NCBI RefSeq assembly: GCF_013620795.1
Contig: NZ_LGLW01000001.1
Coordinates: 186,001 to 250,000, forward strand
DNA: 64,000 nt
Reading direction: 5' to 3'
Origin: Pseudomonas sp. Q2-TVG4-2
GTDB lineage: Bacteria > Pseudomonadota > Gammaproteobacteria > Pseudomonadales > Pseudomonadaceae
Below are positions 56,054-64,000 of the stretch, piece by piece (the stretch's first letter is position 1; the number at the start of each line of letters is the position of its first letter). The translations under genes and the position numbers were made by a program. The notes beneath the pieces are model-generated. The model did not search any database. It worked only from the letters and a program-made list of their open reading frames with translations, and was not told where the DNA came from.

Positions 56054-57535
56054 TCAGACCATCGATGCGTACAGCTTTTCCCACTCCTTCACTTCTTTCT
56101 TCGATGCGCCCCCTAGCAGCTCTAGCGCCTGACGCAGACGGAAACGAGTCAGGTCCGGACCAATTATCTCCATCGCATCGAGTACCGACACCGAACTGGC
56201 TTGACCGGTGATAGAAGCGAACATCAAGGGCATCACGTCGCGCAGCTTCAGCTCCAGATGCGCAGCGACGGCTTGGATACAGTCTGTAACGCGCTCCTTG
56301 TCCCACTGCCGTAGCGCTTCGAGCTTCCACAGCGTGAGCTGCAGTACCTGACGGACCTGGGTGGGATCGAGTTTCTTATGTTCGAAGAGTGCCGGGTCGA
56401 GGTTGAGCGCACCCGAAAAGAAAAAGCCCGCCAACGGAGCGATCTGGCTGAATGTCTCCACACGCTGCTGCACATGCGGGGCAATCTTCATCATGTAATC
56501 GGGATTGAACGCCCACTTCTGCACCTGCTCCGCAAACTGCTCGACCGACAGCTCGCGCAGCCACTGGCCGTTGAGCCAAGACAGCTTCTCGACGTCGAAG
56601 ATAGGCCCGCCCAGCGACACGCGATTAATGTCGAAGTGCTCGATCATTTCCGTCAGGGTGAATTTTTCGCGCTCATCAGGCATGGACCAGCCCATGCGCC
56701 CCAGATAGTTGAGCATCGCCTCAGGCATGAAGCCCATGCGTTCATAGAAGGTCACTGATGTCGGGTTCTTGCGCTTGGACAGCTTGCTCTTGTCCGGATT
56801 ACGCAACAGCGGCATATAGCACAGCTGCGGCTGCTCCCAGCCGAAGTATTCATAGAGCTTGATCAGCTTCGGTGCGGACGGCAGCCACTCCTCGCCGCGC
56901 AACACGTGGGTGATGCCCATCAGATGGTCATCGACGACGTTGGCGAGGAAGTAGGTCGGCAATCCGTCGGCCTTCATCAGGACCTGCATGTCCATGCGAT
57001 CCCAGCCGATCTCAACCGTGCCACGGAGCATGTCCTGCACCTGACAGACGCCCTCGGTCGGTACTTTCATGCGGATCACATGGGACTCGCCCGCCGCGAT
57101 GCGCTGCTGCGCGGTATCGGCGCCGATGTGCATGCAATGGCCGTCGTAGCGCGGCGTTTCCTTGTTGGCCATCTGCTCGGCGCGCACTTGATCGAGGCGC
57201 TCGGCACTGCAGAAGCAGGGGAAGGCATGGCCTTTGGCGACCAGCTCATCGGAATACTTCTTGTAGATCTCGCCACGTTCACTCTGCCGATACGGACCGT
57301 GCGGGCCGCCAACATCCGGACCCTCGTCCCACTCGATGCCCAGCCAGCGCAGCGCATCGTAGATCTGCTGCTCAGATTCACGCGTCGACCGCAGCTGATC
57401 GGTGTCCTCGATACGCAGGACGAACTGGCCGCCGTGCTGGCGAGCGAAGCAAAGGTTGAACAGCGCGATATACGCGGTGCCTACGTGAGGATCGCCGGTG
57501 GGAGATGGCGCGATACGGGTGCGAACGGTGGTCAT
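56054..57535 (-). CDS. gltX: Glutamyl-tRNA synthetase
   Basis: 493-residue class I aminoacyl-tRNA synthetase charging tRNA-Glu. The HIGH-like motif is [14 protein letters not shown] at the N-terminus, the KMSKS equivalent is [11 protein letters not shown] zinc-like cysteine group lies at [10 protein letters not shown]. The ATG at 57535 ([14 protein letters not shown]) fits the family. It is followed on the same strand by the tRNA block that includes two tRNA-Glu genes. Confidence 0.96.
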   Translation of the reverse strand: MTTVRTRIAPSPTGDPHVGTAYIALFNLCFARQHGGQFVLRIEDTDQLRSTRESEQQIYDALRWLGIEWDEGPDVGGPHGPYRQSERGEIYKKYSDELVAKGHAFPCFCSAERLDQVRAEQMANKETPRYDGHCMHIGADTAQQRIAAGESHVIRMKVPTEGVCQVQDMLRGTVEIGWDRMDMQVLMKADGLPTYFLANVVDDHLMGITHVLRGEEWLPSAPKLIKLYEYFGWEQPQLCYMPLLRNPDKSKLSKRKNPTSVTFYERMGFMPEAMLNYLGRMGWSMPDEREKFTLTEMIEHFDINRVSLGGPIFDVEKLSWLNGQWLRELSVEQFAEQVQKWAFNPDYMMKIAPHVQQRVETFSQIAPLAGFFFSGALNLDPALFEHKKLDPTQVRQVLQLTLWKLEALRQWDKERVTDCIQAVAAHLELKLRDVMPLMFASITGQASSVSVLDAMEIIGPDLTRFRLRQALELLGGASKKEVKEWEKLYASMV

Positions 57536-57772
57536 GATGTTCTCGAATCGGGAGCACAAGGAAAACACAGCGGCTGGCGACGTCCATGCTGCTCATCGCC
57601 GATCAGCGCTTGTAGAAGGCGCGATGTTAACAGGCGCACCTCTACCGGCTCCACCAGACAAGATCCGTGACAGGCATCGACGCACCCTCTACTGAAATAC
57701 GCTGCGTGCGGGAGCGCATAGAGCCCGACAGGCCCACTCGTGGTCACTTGATGACCACGTGCAACCAAGCGA

Positions 57773-59788
57773 TCAGACCTGCAGCAGGCGGTCGCGCAGC
57801 TTATGGATTTCGTCGCGGGTCTGCGCCGCGGCCTCAAATTCCAGGTCGCGTGCGTAGGCGAGCATCTTCTCCTCCAGCTGACGAATCCGCTTGGTGATTT
57901 CGCTTGGTGAGCGCAGCTCGTTCTCGTAGCGTGCGGCCTCCTCCGCCGCCTTCGCCTCGCCTCGGCGTTTCTTGCTGCGCGATCCCGGCACCGTGGCACC
58001 TTCAAGAATGTCCTGGACATCTTTGAACACACCCTTAGGGACGATGCCGTGCGCCTCGTTGAAGGCGATTTGTTTGTTGCGGCGACGCTCGGTTTCGCCC
58101 ATGGCCCGCTCCATCGAGCCGGTGATGCGATCAGCGTAGAGGATCGCCCGGCCGTTGAGGTTACGCGCGGCACGGCCGATGGTCTGGATCAGCGAGCGCT
58201 CGGAGCGCAGAAAACCTTCCTTGTCCGCATCGAGGATCGCCACCAGCGATACCTCTGGCATGTCCAGGCCCTCGCGAAGCAGGTTGATTCCGACCAGCAC
58301 GTCAAATACACCCAGGCGAAGATCCCGGATGATTTCCACCCGCTCGACGGTGTCGATATCCGAGTGCAGATAGCGCACCCGAACTCCGTGATCGCCGAGG
58401 TAATCTGTCAGGTCTTCAGCCATCCGCTTGGTCAGGGTCGTCACCAGTACCCGCTCTTCCTTGGCGACGCTTTTGGTAATTTCCGAGAGCAGGTCATCGA
58501 CCTGAGTCAATGCCGGCCGCACCTCGATCTGCGGATCGACCAGGCCTGTCGGCCGTACCACCTGCTCGATTACCCGCCCGGCATGTTCTGCCTCGTAAGG
58601 CCCCGGGGTCGCCGAGACGAAGATGGTCTGCGGGCTGATGGCTTCCCATTCGTCGAAACGCATGGGCCGGTTATCCAACGCTGAAGGCAGGCGGAAACCG
58701 TACTCAACCAGCGTTTCCTTACGTGAACGGTCGCCTTTGTACATTGCACCAACTTGCGGCACGCTGACGTGGGACTCATCGATTACCAGCAGCGCATCGG
58801 CCGGCAGATAGTCATAAAGCGTCGGCGGCGCCTCCCCCGATGCGCGCCCCGAGAGGTAGCGCGAGTAGTTCTCGATGCCATTGCAATAACCCAGCTCCAT
58901 GATCATCTCCAGATCGAAGCGGGTCCGCTGCTCCAACCGCTGCGCCTCCACCAGCTTATTGTTCGCTCGCAAATAATCGAGCCGATCCTTGAGTTCCACC
59001 TTGATCTTCTCGATGGCCTCCAGCAGCGTTTCGCGCGGCGTCACGTAATGGCTCTTGGGGTAAAAGGTGAAGCGCGGCAGTTTGCGGATCACCTCGCCGG
59101 TCAGCGGATCGAAGGCCGACAGACTTTCCACCTCGTCGTCGAACAGCTCGATGCGCACCGCCTCGAGATCGGATTCGGCGGGAAAGATATCAATCACGTC
59201 GCCACGCACGCGGAACGTCGCACGGGCGAAATCCATGTCGTTACGGGTGTATTGCAGGCCGGTCAGGCGACGCAGCAGCTCGCGCTGATCAAGGCGATCA
59301 CCCCGGTCGACGTGCAGCACCATTTTCAGATACGACTGCGGATCACCCAGGCCATAGATGCAGGAGACGGTGGTAACGATGATCGCGTCCGGGCGCTCCA
59401 GTAGCGCCTTGGTCGCCGACAGCCGCATTTGTTCGATGTGGTCGTTGATCGAGGCATCCTTCTCGATGAAAGTATCGGACGACGGCACATAGGCTTCCGG
59501 CTGGTAATAGTCGTAATAGGAAACGAAGTATTCCACCGCGTTGTTCGGGAAGAACGCCTTGAACTCACCATAGAGCTGAGCGGCCAGGGTCTTGTTCGGC
59601 GCCAGCACCAGTGTCGGTCGCTGCACATGAGCGATGACGTTGGCAATGCTGAAGGTCTTGCCGGAGCCCGTCACGCCCAGCAAGGTCTGATGCGACAACC
59701 CGGCCTCGATGCCTTCGATCATCTGCCGAATGGCTTCAGGCTGGTCACCGGCGGGCTTGAAACGCGTGACCAATTCGAACTGCGACAT
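57773..59788 (-). CDS. uvrB: UvrABC system protein B
   Basis: 671-residue DNA damage recognition helicase of nucleotide excision repair. Walker A is GVTGSGKT (38-45), the beta-hairpin that probes damaged DNA is [20 protein letters not shown], motif II is VIDESHVS, and the C-terminal UVR domain for UvrC contact is [20 protein letters not shown] onward. Divergent from the aminotransferase gene; no convincing LexA box was found upstream. Confidence 0.97.
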   Translation of the reverse strand: MSQFELVTRFKPAGDQPEAIRQMIEGIEAGLSHQTLLGVTGSGKTFSIANVIAHVQRPTLVLAPNKTLAAQLYGEFKAFFPNNAVEYFVSYYDYYQPEAYVPSSDTFIEKDASINDHIEQMRLSATKALLERPDAIIVTTVSCIYGLGDPQSYLKMVLHVDRGDRLDQRELLRRLTGLQYTRNDMDFARATFRVRGDVIDIFPAESDLEAVRIELFDDEVESLSAFDPLTGEVIRKLPRFTFYPKSHYVTPRETLLEAIEKIKVELKDRLDYLRANNKLVEAQRLEQRTRFDLEMIMELGYCNGIENYSRYLSGRASGEAPPTLYDYLPADALLVIDESHVSVPQVGAMYKGDRSRKETLVEYGFRLPSALDNRPMRFDEWEAISPQTIFVSATPGPYEAEHAGRVIEQVVRPTGLVDPQIEVRPALTQVDDLLSEITKSVAKEERVLVTTLTKRMAEDLTDYLGDHGVRVRYLHSDIDTVERVEIIRDLRLGVFDVLVGINLLREGLDMPEVSLVAILDADKEGFLRSERSLIQTIGRAARNLNGRAILYADRITGSMERAMGETERRRNKQIAFNEAHGIVPKGVFKDVQDILEGATVPGSRSKKRRGEAKAAEEAARYENELRSPSEITKRIRQLEEKMLAYARDLEFEAAAQTRDEIHKLRDRLLQV

Positions 59789-60122
59789 ATCGACCTCTTA
59801 TGATTGCAAGCCGCCCGAACACCGAGCGATTAGGCGCTTCTGCAGCGTTCGCAGCGCCCGAGGTGCAGCAGTGCGCTGCAGGACGCCGAACGACTCGCCA
59901 TTCAATGCGGGCGCCGTCGGGGATATCAAGTGCGTCGCCTGTCAGCACAGCGCAAGCGAGGCAAATGGGCAACAAAACAGCCCCGCGTCATCAGAAAAAC
60001 CGCCCTAGCATATCGCGACGAAGGACCAGGCCCGTTATACTCCTGCCCCGTTTGCGCACGACCCTCCGCGCCGAAGCGAGGGTGCTGTTTCATTTACCTC
60101 CTTCTCTTCGAGCCTTCCCACC
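59789..60122. other. Divergent intergenic region uvrB / aminotransferase
   Basis: 334 bp with no gene. It should carry both promoters. The aminotransferase start has an unusually pyrimidine-rich leader (TTTACCTCCTTCTCTTCGAG) with no clear Shine-Dalgarno box, so its start may rely on a different context. Confidence 0.45.
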
Positions 60123-61319
60123 ATGAGTTTGTTCTCCGCTGTCGAAATGGCGCCGCGCGACCCGATCCTCGGCCTCAATGAAGCCTTCAATGCCGACACG
60201 CGGCCGAACAAGGTCAACCTGGGCGTTGGCGTCTACTACAACGAAGAAGGCCGCATTCCCCTGCTGCGCGCTGTTGCCGCCGCCGAGATGGCCCGCTTGG
60301 AGCTGAACGCCCCTCGCGGCTATCTGCCGATCGAAGGGATCGCCAGCTATGACATGGCCGTGCAGGGCCTACTGTTCGGTGCCGACTCTGCCCTGGTTGC
60401 CGGCGGTCGCGTGGTCACGACTCAGGCCTTGGGCGGCACTGGCGCACTGAAGATCGGCGCCGACTTCCTCAAGCGCATGCTGCCGGACGCGGTCGTGGCC
60501 ATTACCAACCCGAGCTGGGAAAACCATCGTGCGCTGTTCGAGTCCGCCGGTTTTCCCGTGCAGAACTATAGCTACTATGACGCCGCCAGCCACGGCATTG
60601 ACCGCGCCGGCATGCTGGAAGACCTGAAAAACCTGCCGCCCCGTTCGATCGTCGTGCTGCACGCGTGCTGCCACAACCCGACCGGCGTTGACCTGCAGCC
60701 GGAGGACTGGAAACAGATCCTCGAAGTGCTGCGTGCCAATGACCACGTGCCGTTCATTGACATCGCTTATCAGGGCTTCGGCGACAACATCGAAGAAGAC
60801 GCCGCCGCCGTACGGCTGTTCGCTGAATCAGGCATGAGCTTCTTCGTTTCCAGCTCCTTCTCCAAGTCGTTTTCGCTGTACGGCGAACGTGTCGGTGCCC
60901 TATCGATGGTCACGCAGAGCCGTGACGAATCGGCACGTGTGCTTTCGCAGATCAAGCGCGTCATTCGCACCAACTATTCCAACCCGCCCACTCACGGCGC
61001 CACCGTGGTGTCGGCCGTGCTCAACAGCCCGGAACTACGCGCGATGTGGGAAACCGAACTGGGCGAGATGCGCACCCGTATTCAGGACATGCGCCTGAGC
61101 ATGGTCCGCCAACTGGCCGAGAAAGGCGCCAAGCAGGACTTTAGCTTCGTCGCCAAGCAGCGCGGCATGTTCTCTTACTCCGGCCTTACCGCAGCTCAGG
61201 TCGAGCGCCTGCGCGTCGAGTTCGGCGTATACGCCATCGGCACCGGGCGTATCTGCGCAGCGGCTCTGAATCATCGCAATCTGGACCACGTCACCGACGC
61301 GATCGTCCAAGTCCTCTGA
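60123..61319 (+). CDS. Aromatic/aspartate aminotransferase (class I, PLP)
   Basis: 398-residue aminotransferase of the AspC/TyrB subgroup, transferring amino groups between aspartate or aromatic amino acids and 2-oxoglutarate. The PLP lysine is K248 in SSSFSKSFSLYGERVGAL. Other landmarks are NLGVGVYYNEEG, HACCHNPTGVD and the C-terminal GRICAAALN. Specificity (Asp or aromatic) cannot be decided by eye, so no symbol is given. Confidence 0.92.
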   Translation: MSLFSAVEMAPRDPILGLNEAFNADTRPNKVNLGVGVYYNEEGRIPLLRAVAAAEMARLELNAPRGYLPIEGIASYDMAVQGLLFGADSALVAGGRVVTTQALGGTGALKIGADFLKRMLPDAVVAITNPSWENHRALFESAGFPVQNYSYYDAASHGIDRAGMLEDLKNLPPRSIVVLHACCHNPTGVDLQPEDWKQILEVLRANDHVPFIDIAYQGFGDNIEEDAAAVRLFAESGMSFFVSSSFSKSFSLYGERVGALSMVTQSRDESARVLSQIKRVIRTNYSNPPTHGATVVSAVLNSPELRAMWETELGEMRTRIQDMRLSMVRQLAEKGAKQDFSFVAKQRGMFSYSGLTAAQVERLRVEFGVYAIGTGRICAAALNHRNLDHVTDAIVQVL

Positions 61320-61370
61320 TCTGCAGAGGGTTGACTTCCCCTTTGTAAACAGTAGGATACGCACCGCTGT

Positions 61371-61446
61371 TCCGCGATAGCTCAGTCGGTAGAGCAAATG
61401 ACTGTTAATCATTGGGTCCCTGGTTCGAGTCCAGGTCGCGGAGCCA
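61371..61446 (+). tRNA. tRNA-Asn (anticodon GTT)
   Basis: 76 nt with CCA encoded. Acceptor TCCGCGA pairs with TCGCGGA; anticodon loop CTGTTAA gives GTT. Its 3' 21 nt are repeated twice more downstream at 151-bp intervals. Confidence 0.97.
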
Positions 61447-61576
61447 ACTTCAAAGCCCCAGGTGATAATCTGGGGCTTTTTTTGTGGCCGCTGGACTTTC
61501 ACCAGACACCATGTCCCAGGTGATTCGCTTCGCTCACCCCTTCGGGGCCGCGCTGAAGCGCGTTCTGCTGCGCAGT
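61426..61576 (+). repeat. 151-bp tandem repeat unit 1 (contains tRNA-Asn 3' end)
   Basis: Starts with CGAGTCCAGGTCGCGGAGCC, the last part of tRNA-Asn, then a terminator hairpin (61452-61483), then GTGGCCGCTGGACTTTCACC, a stretch with GTCCCAGGTGATTCGC, CTTCGGGG and GCGCTGAAGCGCG hairpins, and CTGCGCAGT. Unit 2 repeats it with only a few changes. Confidence 0.9.
61452..61483 (+). terminator. Terminator of tRNA-Asn
   Basis: AAAGCCCCA / TGGGGCTTT with loop GGTGATAATC and a seven-T tail, 5 nt after the tRNA. Copies of it stand in the other repeat units (about 61603-61634 and 61754-61783). Confidence 0.9.
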
Positions 61577-61727
61577 CGAGTCCAGGTCGCGGAGCCAACC
61601 TCAAAGCCCCAGTTGATAATCTGGGGCTTTTTTTGTGGCCGCTGGACTCTCACCAGGCACCATGTCCCAGGTGATTCGCTTCGCTCACCCCTTCGGGGCC
61701 GCGCTGAAGCGCGTTCTGCTGCGCAGT
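61577..61727 (+). repeat. 151-bp tandem repeat unit 2 (tRNA-Asn 3' fragment without 5' half)
   Basis: Exact 151-bp spacing from unit 1. It begins with the same 21-nt tRNA 3' end (61577-61597), so it is a tRNA remnant that could serve as an integrase attachment site but not as a tRNA. Terminator copy included. Confidence 0.9.
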
Positions 61728-61800
61728 CGAGTCCAGGTCGCGGAGCCAACTTCAAAGCCCCAAATGACAACCTTGGGCTTTTTTGTATCCGCCGGACTCT
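61728..61800 (+). repeat. Partial tandem repeat unit 3
   Basis: The 21-nt tRNA-Asn 3' end recurs at 61728-61748, then a more diverged terminator (AAGCCCCAAATGACAACCTT, GGGCTTTTTT) and CCGGACTCTC. After this the similarity ends and other sequence follows. Confidence 0.85.
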
Positions 61801-61881
61801 CGCGACCCTGCAGGAGCCAGCTTGTTAGCGCTCCGCGCTCCGCGCTCAGCCGCTGCCCCGAACCCGCATTACCCATTGATC

Positions 61882-61901
61882 GGGAGCAAGCTCGCTCCTA
61901 C
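61882..61901. repeat. Partial REP element
   Basis: GGGAGCAAGCTCGCTCCTAC matches the inverted REP core at 44467-44489 except for its first bases. Solitary, between the repeat array and the FKBP gene. Confidence 0.75.
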
Positions 61902-61946
61902 GAAAAGCCTGACATGCAACGGTCTGCACAAAGCTTATCTCGAGAA

Positions 61947-61980
61947 ACGAAAACGCCCCGCATCGGCGGGGCGTTTTCGT
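61947..61980. terminator. Bidirectional terminator of the FKBP gene
   Basis: ACGAAAACGCCCCGC / GCGGGGCGTTTTCGT, 15-bp perfect stem with an ATCG loop, T run on both strands. It lies 13 nt after the FKBP stop codon. Confidence 0.9.
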
Positions 61981-61993
61981 TATACGGCAGTGC

Positions 61994-62758
61994 TTATTGC
62001 GCTTCGGTGTTTTCAGCCGATTCGCCAGCTTCGGCCTCGGACTCAGCGGCCGGAGCGGCTTCGTTCTCGTCGCCTTTGATGCCCAGCAGTTCGAGGTCGA
62101 AAACCAGCACCGAGTTGGCCGGGATCAGCGGGCTCGGGCTCTGCTCGCCATACGCCAGCTCACTCGGGATGTACAGTTTGTATTTCTCACCCACGTGCAT
62201 CAATTGCAGACCTTCGACCCAACCCGGAATCACACCACCAACAGGCAGATCGATGGGCGTGCCACGCTTGATCGAGCTATCGAAAACGGTGCCGTCGGTC
62301 AGGCTGCCTTCATAATGAACGGTGACGATGTCATCCGGACCCGGCTGAGGGCCTTCGGCTTCTTTGATCACTTCGTACTGCAGACCGGACTCGGTGGTCT
62401 TCACGCCTTCACGCTTGGCGTTCTCTTCGAGGAACTTCTTCCCGGCCGCAACCGCTTCCTTATTCATTTCGACCATGCGCTCTTCGGCGCGTGTCTGCAG
62501 ATAGGCGAAGGCTTCCATCAGCTCTTCGTCGGTCAGCTTCTGCTCTTTCTTACCAATGGCATCGTCGATGCCTTGGGCAACCGCATTCGAATCGAGATCA
62601 GCCATGCCTTCCTGAGCCAGGCTCTTGCCCATGTTCAGGCCGATGCCATAGGAGGCTTTCTGCGCCGGAGTCTCCAGCTTGGCGCTGGTTTCCGAATCAC
62701 AGCCCGCCAGGACCAGGCCAACCAGGGCTATCGCAGACGCCAAACGTTGATGTCTCAT
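61994..62758 (-). CDS. FKBP-type peptidyl-prolyl isomerase, lipoprotein (FkpA/Mip-like)
   Basis: 254 residues. Lipobox VLAGC (C20). An N-terminal dimerisation domain (QKASYGIGLNMGKSLAQEG, then a long helix ending near residue 115) precedes the FKBP domain (about 120-235) with VTVHYEGSLTDGTVFDSS, VIPGWVEGLQLM and YGEQSPSPLIPANS. The Glu/Ala-rich tail (ENEAAPAAESEAEAGESAEN) is unusual. Probably a periplasmic folding chaperone. Confidence 0.92.
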   Translation of the reverse strand: MRHQRLASAIALVGLVLAGCDSETSAKLETPAQKASYGIGLNMGKSLAQEGMADLDSNAVAQGIDDAIGKKEQKLTDEELMEAFAYLQTRAEERMVEMNKEAVAAGKKFLEENAKREGVKTTESGLQYEVIKEAEGPQPGPDDIVTVHYEGSLTDGTVFDSSIKRGTPIDLPVGGVIPGWVEGLQLMHVGEKYKLYIPSELAYGEQSPSPLIPANSVLVFDLELLGIKGDENEAAPAAESEAEAGESAENTEAQ

Positions 62759-62929
62759 TCTGTTTCCTTAAATACGCTTGAAGGGGTGAAGCAAATTGAT
62801 TGCCGGAGCTTAACAGCCGTCCCTAACAGTGGCTACCGAGCGCGCCGACGTAATACGTAAAGACAATGCAAAGTAAGGAAGTGCCGCACGAAACGCACAA
62901 ACAGATGAAAAACTCAAAACGTAGGCGAA

Positions 62930-62957
62930 AAAAAAGCGACCCTAAGGTCGCTTTCTT
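62930..62957 (-). terminator. Terminator of the tRNA-Val/tRNA-Asp unit
   Basis: AAGCGACC / GGTCGCTT with a short TTA/TAA loop; on the minus strand it is followed by TTTTTTTTCGCC. It lies about 45 nt after tRNA-Asp. Confidence 0.88.
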
Positions 62958-62998
62958 TTCGAGCTATCAAGGCGTTCAGCGGTCCTTGATGGCGAATA

Positions 62999-63075
62999 TG
63001 GCGCAGCGGACGGGACTCGAACCCGCGACCCCCGGCGTGACAGGCCGGTATTCTAACCGACTGAACTACCGCTGC
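62999..63075 (-). tRNA. tRNA-Asp (anticodon GTC)
   Basis: 77 nt with CCA encoded. Acceptor GCAGCGG pairs with CCGCTGC; anticodon loop CTGTCAC gives GTC. Downstream partner of tRNA-Val in one unit. Confidence 0.97.
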
Positions 63076-63089
63076 GCTAAAACCTCGAG

Positions 63090-63165
63090 TGGTGGGTGAT
63101 GACGGGATCGAACCGCCGACCCTCTGCTTGTAAGGCAGATGCTCTCCCAGCTGAGCTAATCACCC
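63090..63165 (-). tRNA. tRNA-Val (anticodon TAC)
   Basis: 76 nt with CCA encoded. Acceptor GGGTGAT pairs with ATCACCC; anticodon loop CTTACAA gives TAC. Separated from tRNA-Asp by 14 nt. Confidence 0.97.
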
Positions 63166-63378
63166 GTTTGCTCTCGAAGTGGGGCGCATTCTAGAGAGGG
63201 TTCCGAACCTTGGCAACCCCCTTTTGAAAAAAAAATTGAAGAACTTACAAAGACTTAGGAAACCCACTGTTTATGCCCGTTTTTGCGGTTTCCATCGGCA
63301 TTGCGAGTTTTCAGGGTTGGCCTGCGTTACAGGGAGGAGAATAATGCGCGCTTTGCTTTTACCGGAGTTTCAATCGCC

Positions 63379-64000
63379 ATGTGGTTTCGCAACCTGCTCG
63401 TCTACCGTCTCACTCAGAACGTCCCTTTCGATGTCGAGACACTTGAAACCGCACTGGCCGCCAAGCCCGCCCGCCCCTGCGCCAGCCAGGAGCTGAGCAC
63501 TTACGGTTTCGTCGCCCCCTTCGGAAAAGGCGAAGACGCACCTTTAGTGCATGCCAGCCAAGGCTTCCTGCTGATCTCTACGCGCAAGGAAGAGCGCATC
63601 CTGCCCGGTAGCGTGGTCAAGGACGCACTGAAGGATAAGGTGGACGAGATCGAAAACGAGCAGATGCGCAAGGTCTACAAGAAGGAGCGCGATCAGCTCA
63701 AGGACGACATCATCCAGTCTTTCCTGCCCCGGGCCTTCATTCGCAAGTCCGGCACCTTCGCCGCCATCGCGCCAGAGCAAGGCCTAATTCTGGTCGATGC
63801 GTCCAGCCCCAAGCGCGCCGAAGACTTGCTTTCGACCCTGCGCGAAGCCATCGGCTCGCTGCCGGTGCGCCCGCTGACTGTAAAGATCGCGCCCTCGGCA
63901 ACCATGACCGACTGGGTCAAGACCCAGAAAGCTGCGGATGACTTCTTCGTCCTCGACGAATGCGAGTTGCGTGACACCCATGAAGACGGCGGCGTGGTGC
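63379..64000 (+). CDS. rdgC: Recombination-associated protein RdgC (C-terminus beyond window)
   Basis: The first 207 residues are present: [51 protein letters not shown] [29 protein letters not shown] and [20 protein letters not shown] are all typical of RdgC. It forms a ring around DNA and limits RecA activity. The frame is open to the window edge. The GGAG box is 11 nt before the ATG, which is far; a much better Shine-Dalgarno (GGGAGGAGAATA) precedes a different ATG at 63344 in another frame. Confidence 0.93.
   Translation, partial: MWFRNLLVYRLTQNVPFDVETLETALAAKPARPCASQELSTYGFVAPFGKGEDAPLVHASQGFLLISTRKEERILPGSVVKDALKDKVDEIENEQMRKVYKKERDQLKDDIIQSFLPRAFIRKSGTFAAIAPEQGLILVDASSPKRAEDLLSTLREAIGSLPVRPLTVKIAPSATMTDWVKTQKAADDFFVLDECELRDTHEDGGVV

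Noticed and set aside
59789..60122. Possible LexA box upstream of uvrB (CTGTCAGCACAG near 59939)
   Set aside because: The half-sites are too close (4 bp between CTGT and ACAG rather than 8) and the position is far from the start.

Overview
The window looks like chromosomal DNA of a gamma-proteobacterium of the Pseudomonas/Stutzerimonas (P. stutzeri-like) group. I infer this from high GC, the gene set and order (ycgN-ycgL-rnd, uvrB next to gltX), Pseudomonas-type REP elements, and a MSHA-type pilus locus. No transposase, integrase, phage gene or CRISPR array was seen.

Layout. 1-5.4 kb: housekeeping genes (ycgN, ycgL, rnd, a mercaptopyruvate-type sulfurtransferase, a FadL porin, an exported glutathione peroxidase). 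5.4-8.9 kb: molybdate operon modE-modA-modB-modC with a near-ideal ModE box. 8.9-20.6 kb: one long minus-strand cobalamin operon headed by a B12 riboswitch (btuB, a BtuM-like membrane protein, cobO, cobB, bluB, cbiB, cobD-type decarboxylase, cobQ, cobU, cobT, cobC, cobS), mostly with overlapping genes. It covers B12 uptake, adenosylation, a,c-amidation, lower-ligand synthesis and nucleotide-loop assembly. 20.8-35.3 kb: mixed single genes (phosphoesterase, NhaD, HNH protein, two NlpC/P60 lipoproteins, sirtuin, Tag-like glycosylase, DAHP synthase with an elaborate aromatic leader, ttcA, a J-domain protein, two Yip1 proteins, SprT, MFS, dienelactone hydrolase, META lipoprotein). 35.5-35.7 kb: a predicted sigma54-driven small RNA. 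35.7-52.7 kb: a minus-strand MSHA pilus locus in the order mshI-I2-J-K-L-M-N-E-G-B-A-C-D-O-P-Q, interrupted by a REP-rich spacer. 53-64 kb: dinB with no visible canonical start codon, a small exported protein, a thioesterase, a duplicated tRNA-Ala/tRNA-Glu block next to gltX, uvrB, an aminotransferase, tRNA-Asn followed by 151-bp tandem repeats of its own 3' end, an FKBP lipoprotein, tRNA-Asp, tRNA-Val and the start of rdgC.

Most unusual signals: (1) the DAHP synthase leader, with an aromatic-rich leader peptide, an intrinsic terminator, then a second Tyr-rich mini-ORF ending against a perfect 12-bp hairpin just before the aroF ribosome binding site; (2) a sigma54 promoter 11 nt before a two-hairpin transcript of about 90 nt; (3) the tRNA-Asn tandem repeats; (4) the dinB start problem; (5) a BtuM-like protein inside the riboswitch-controlled operon.
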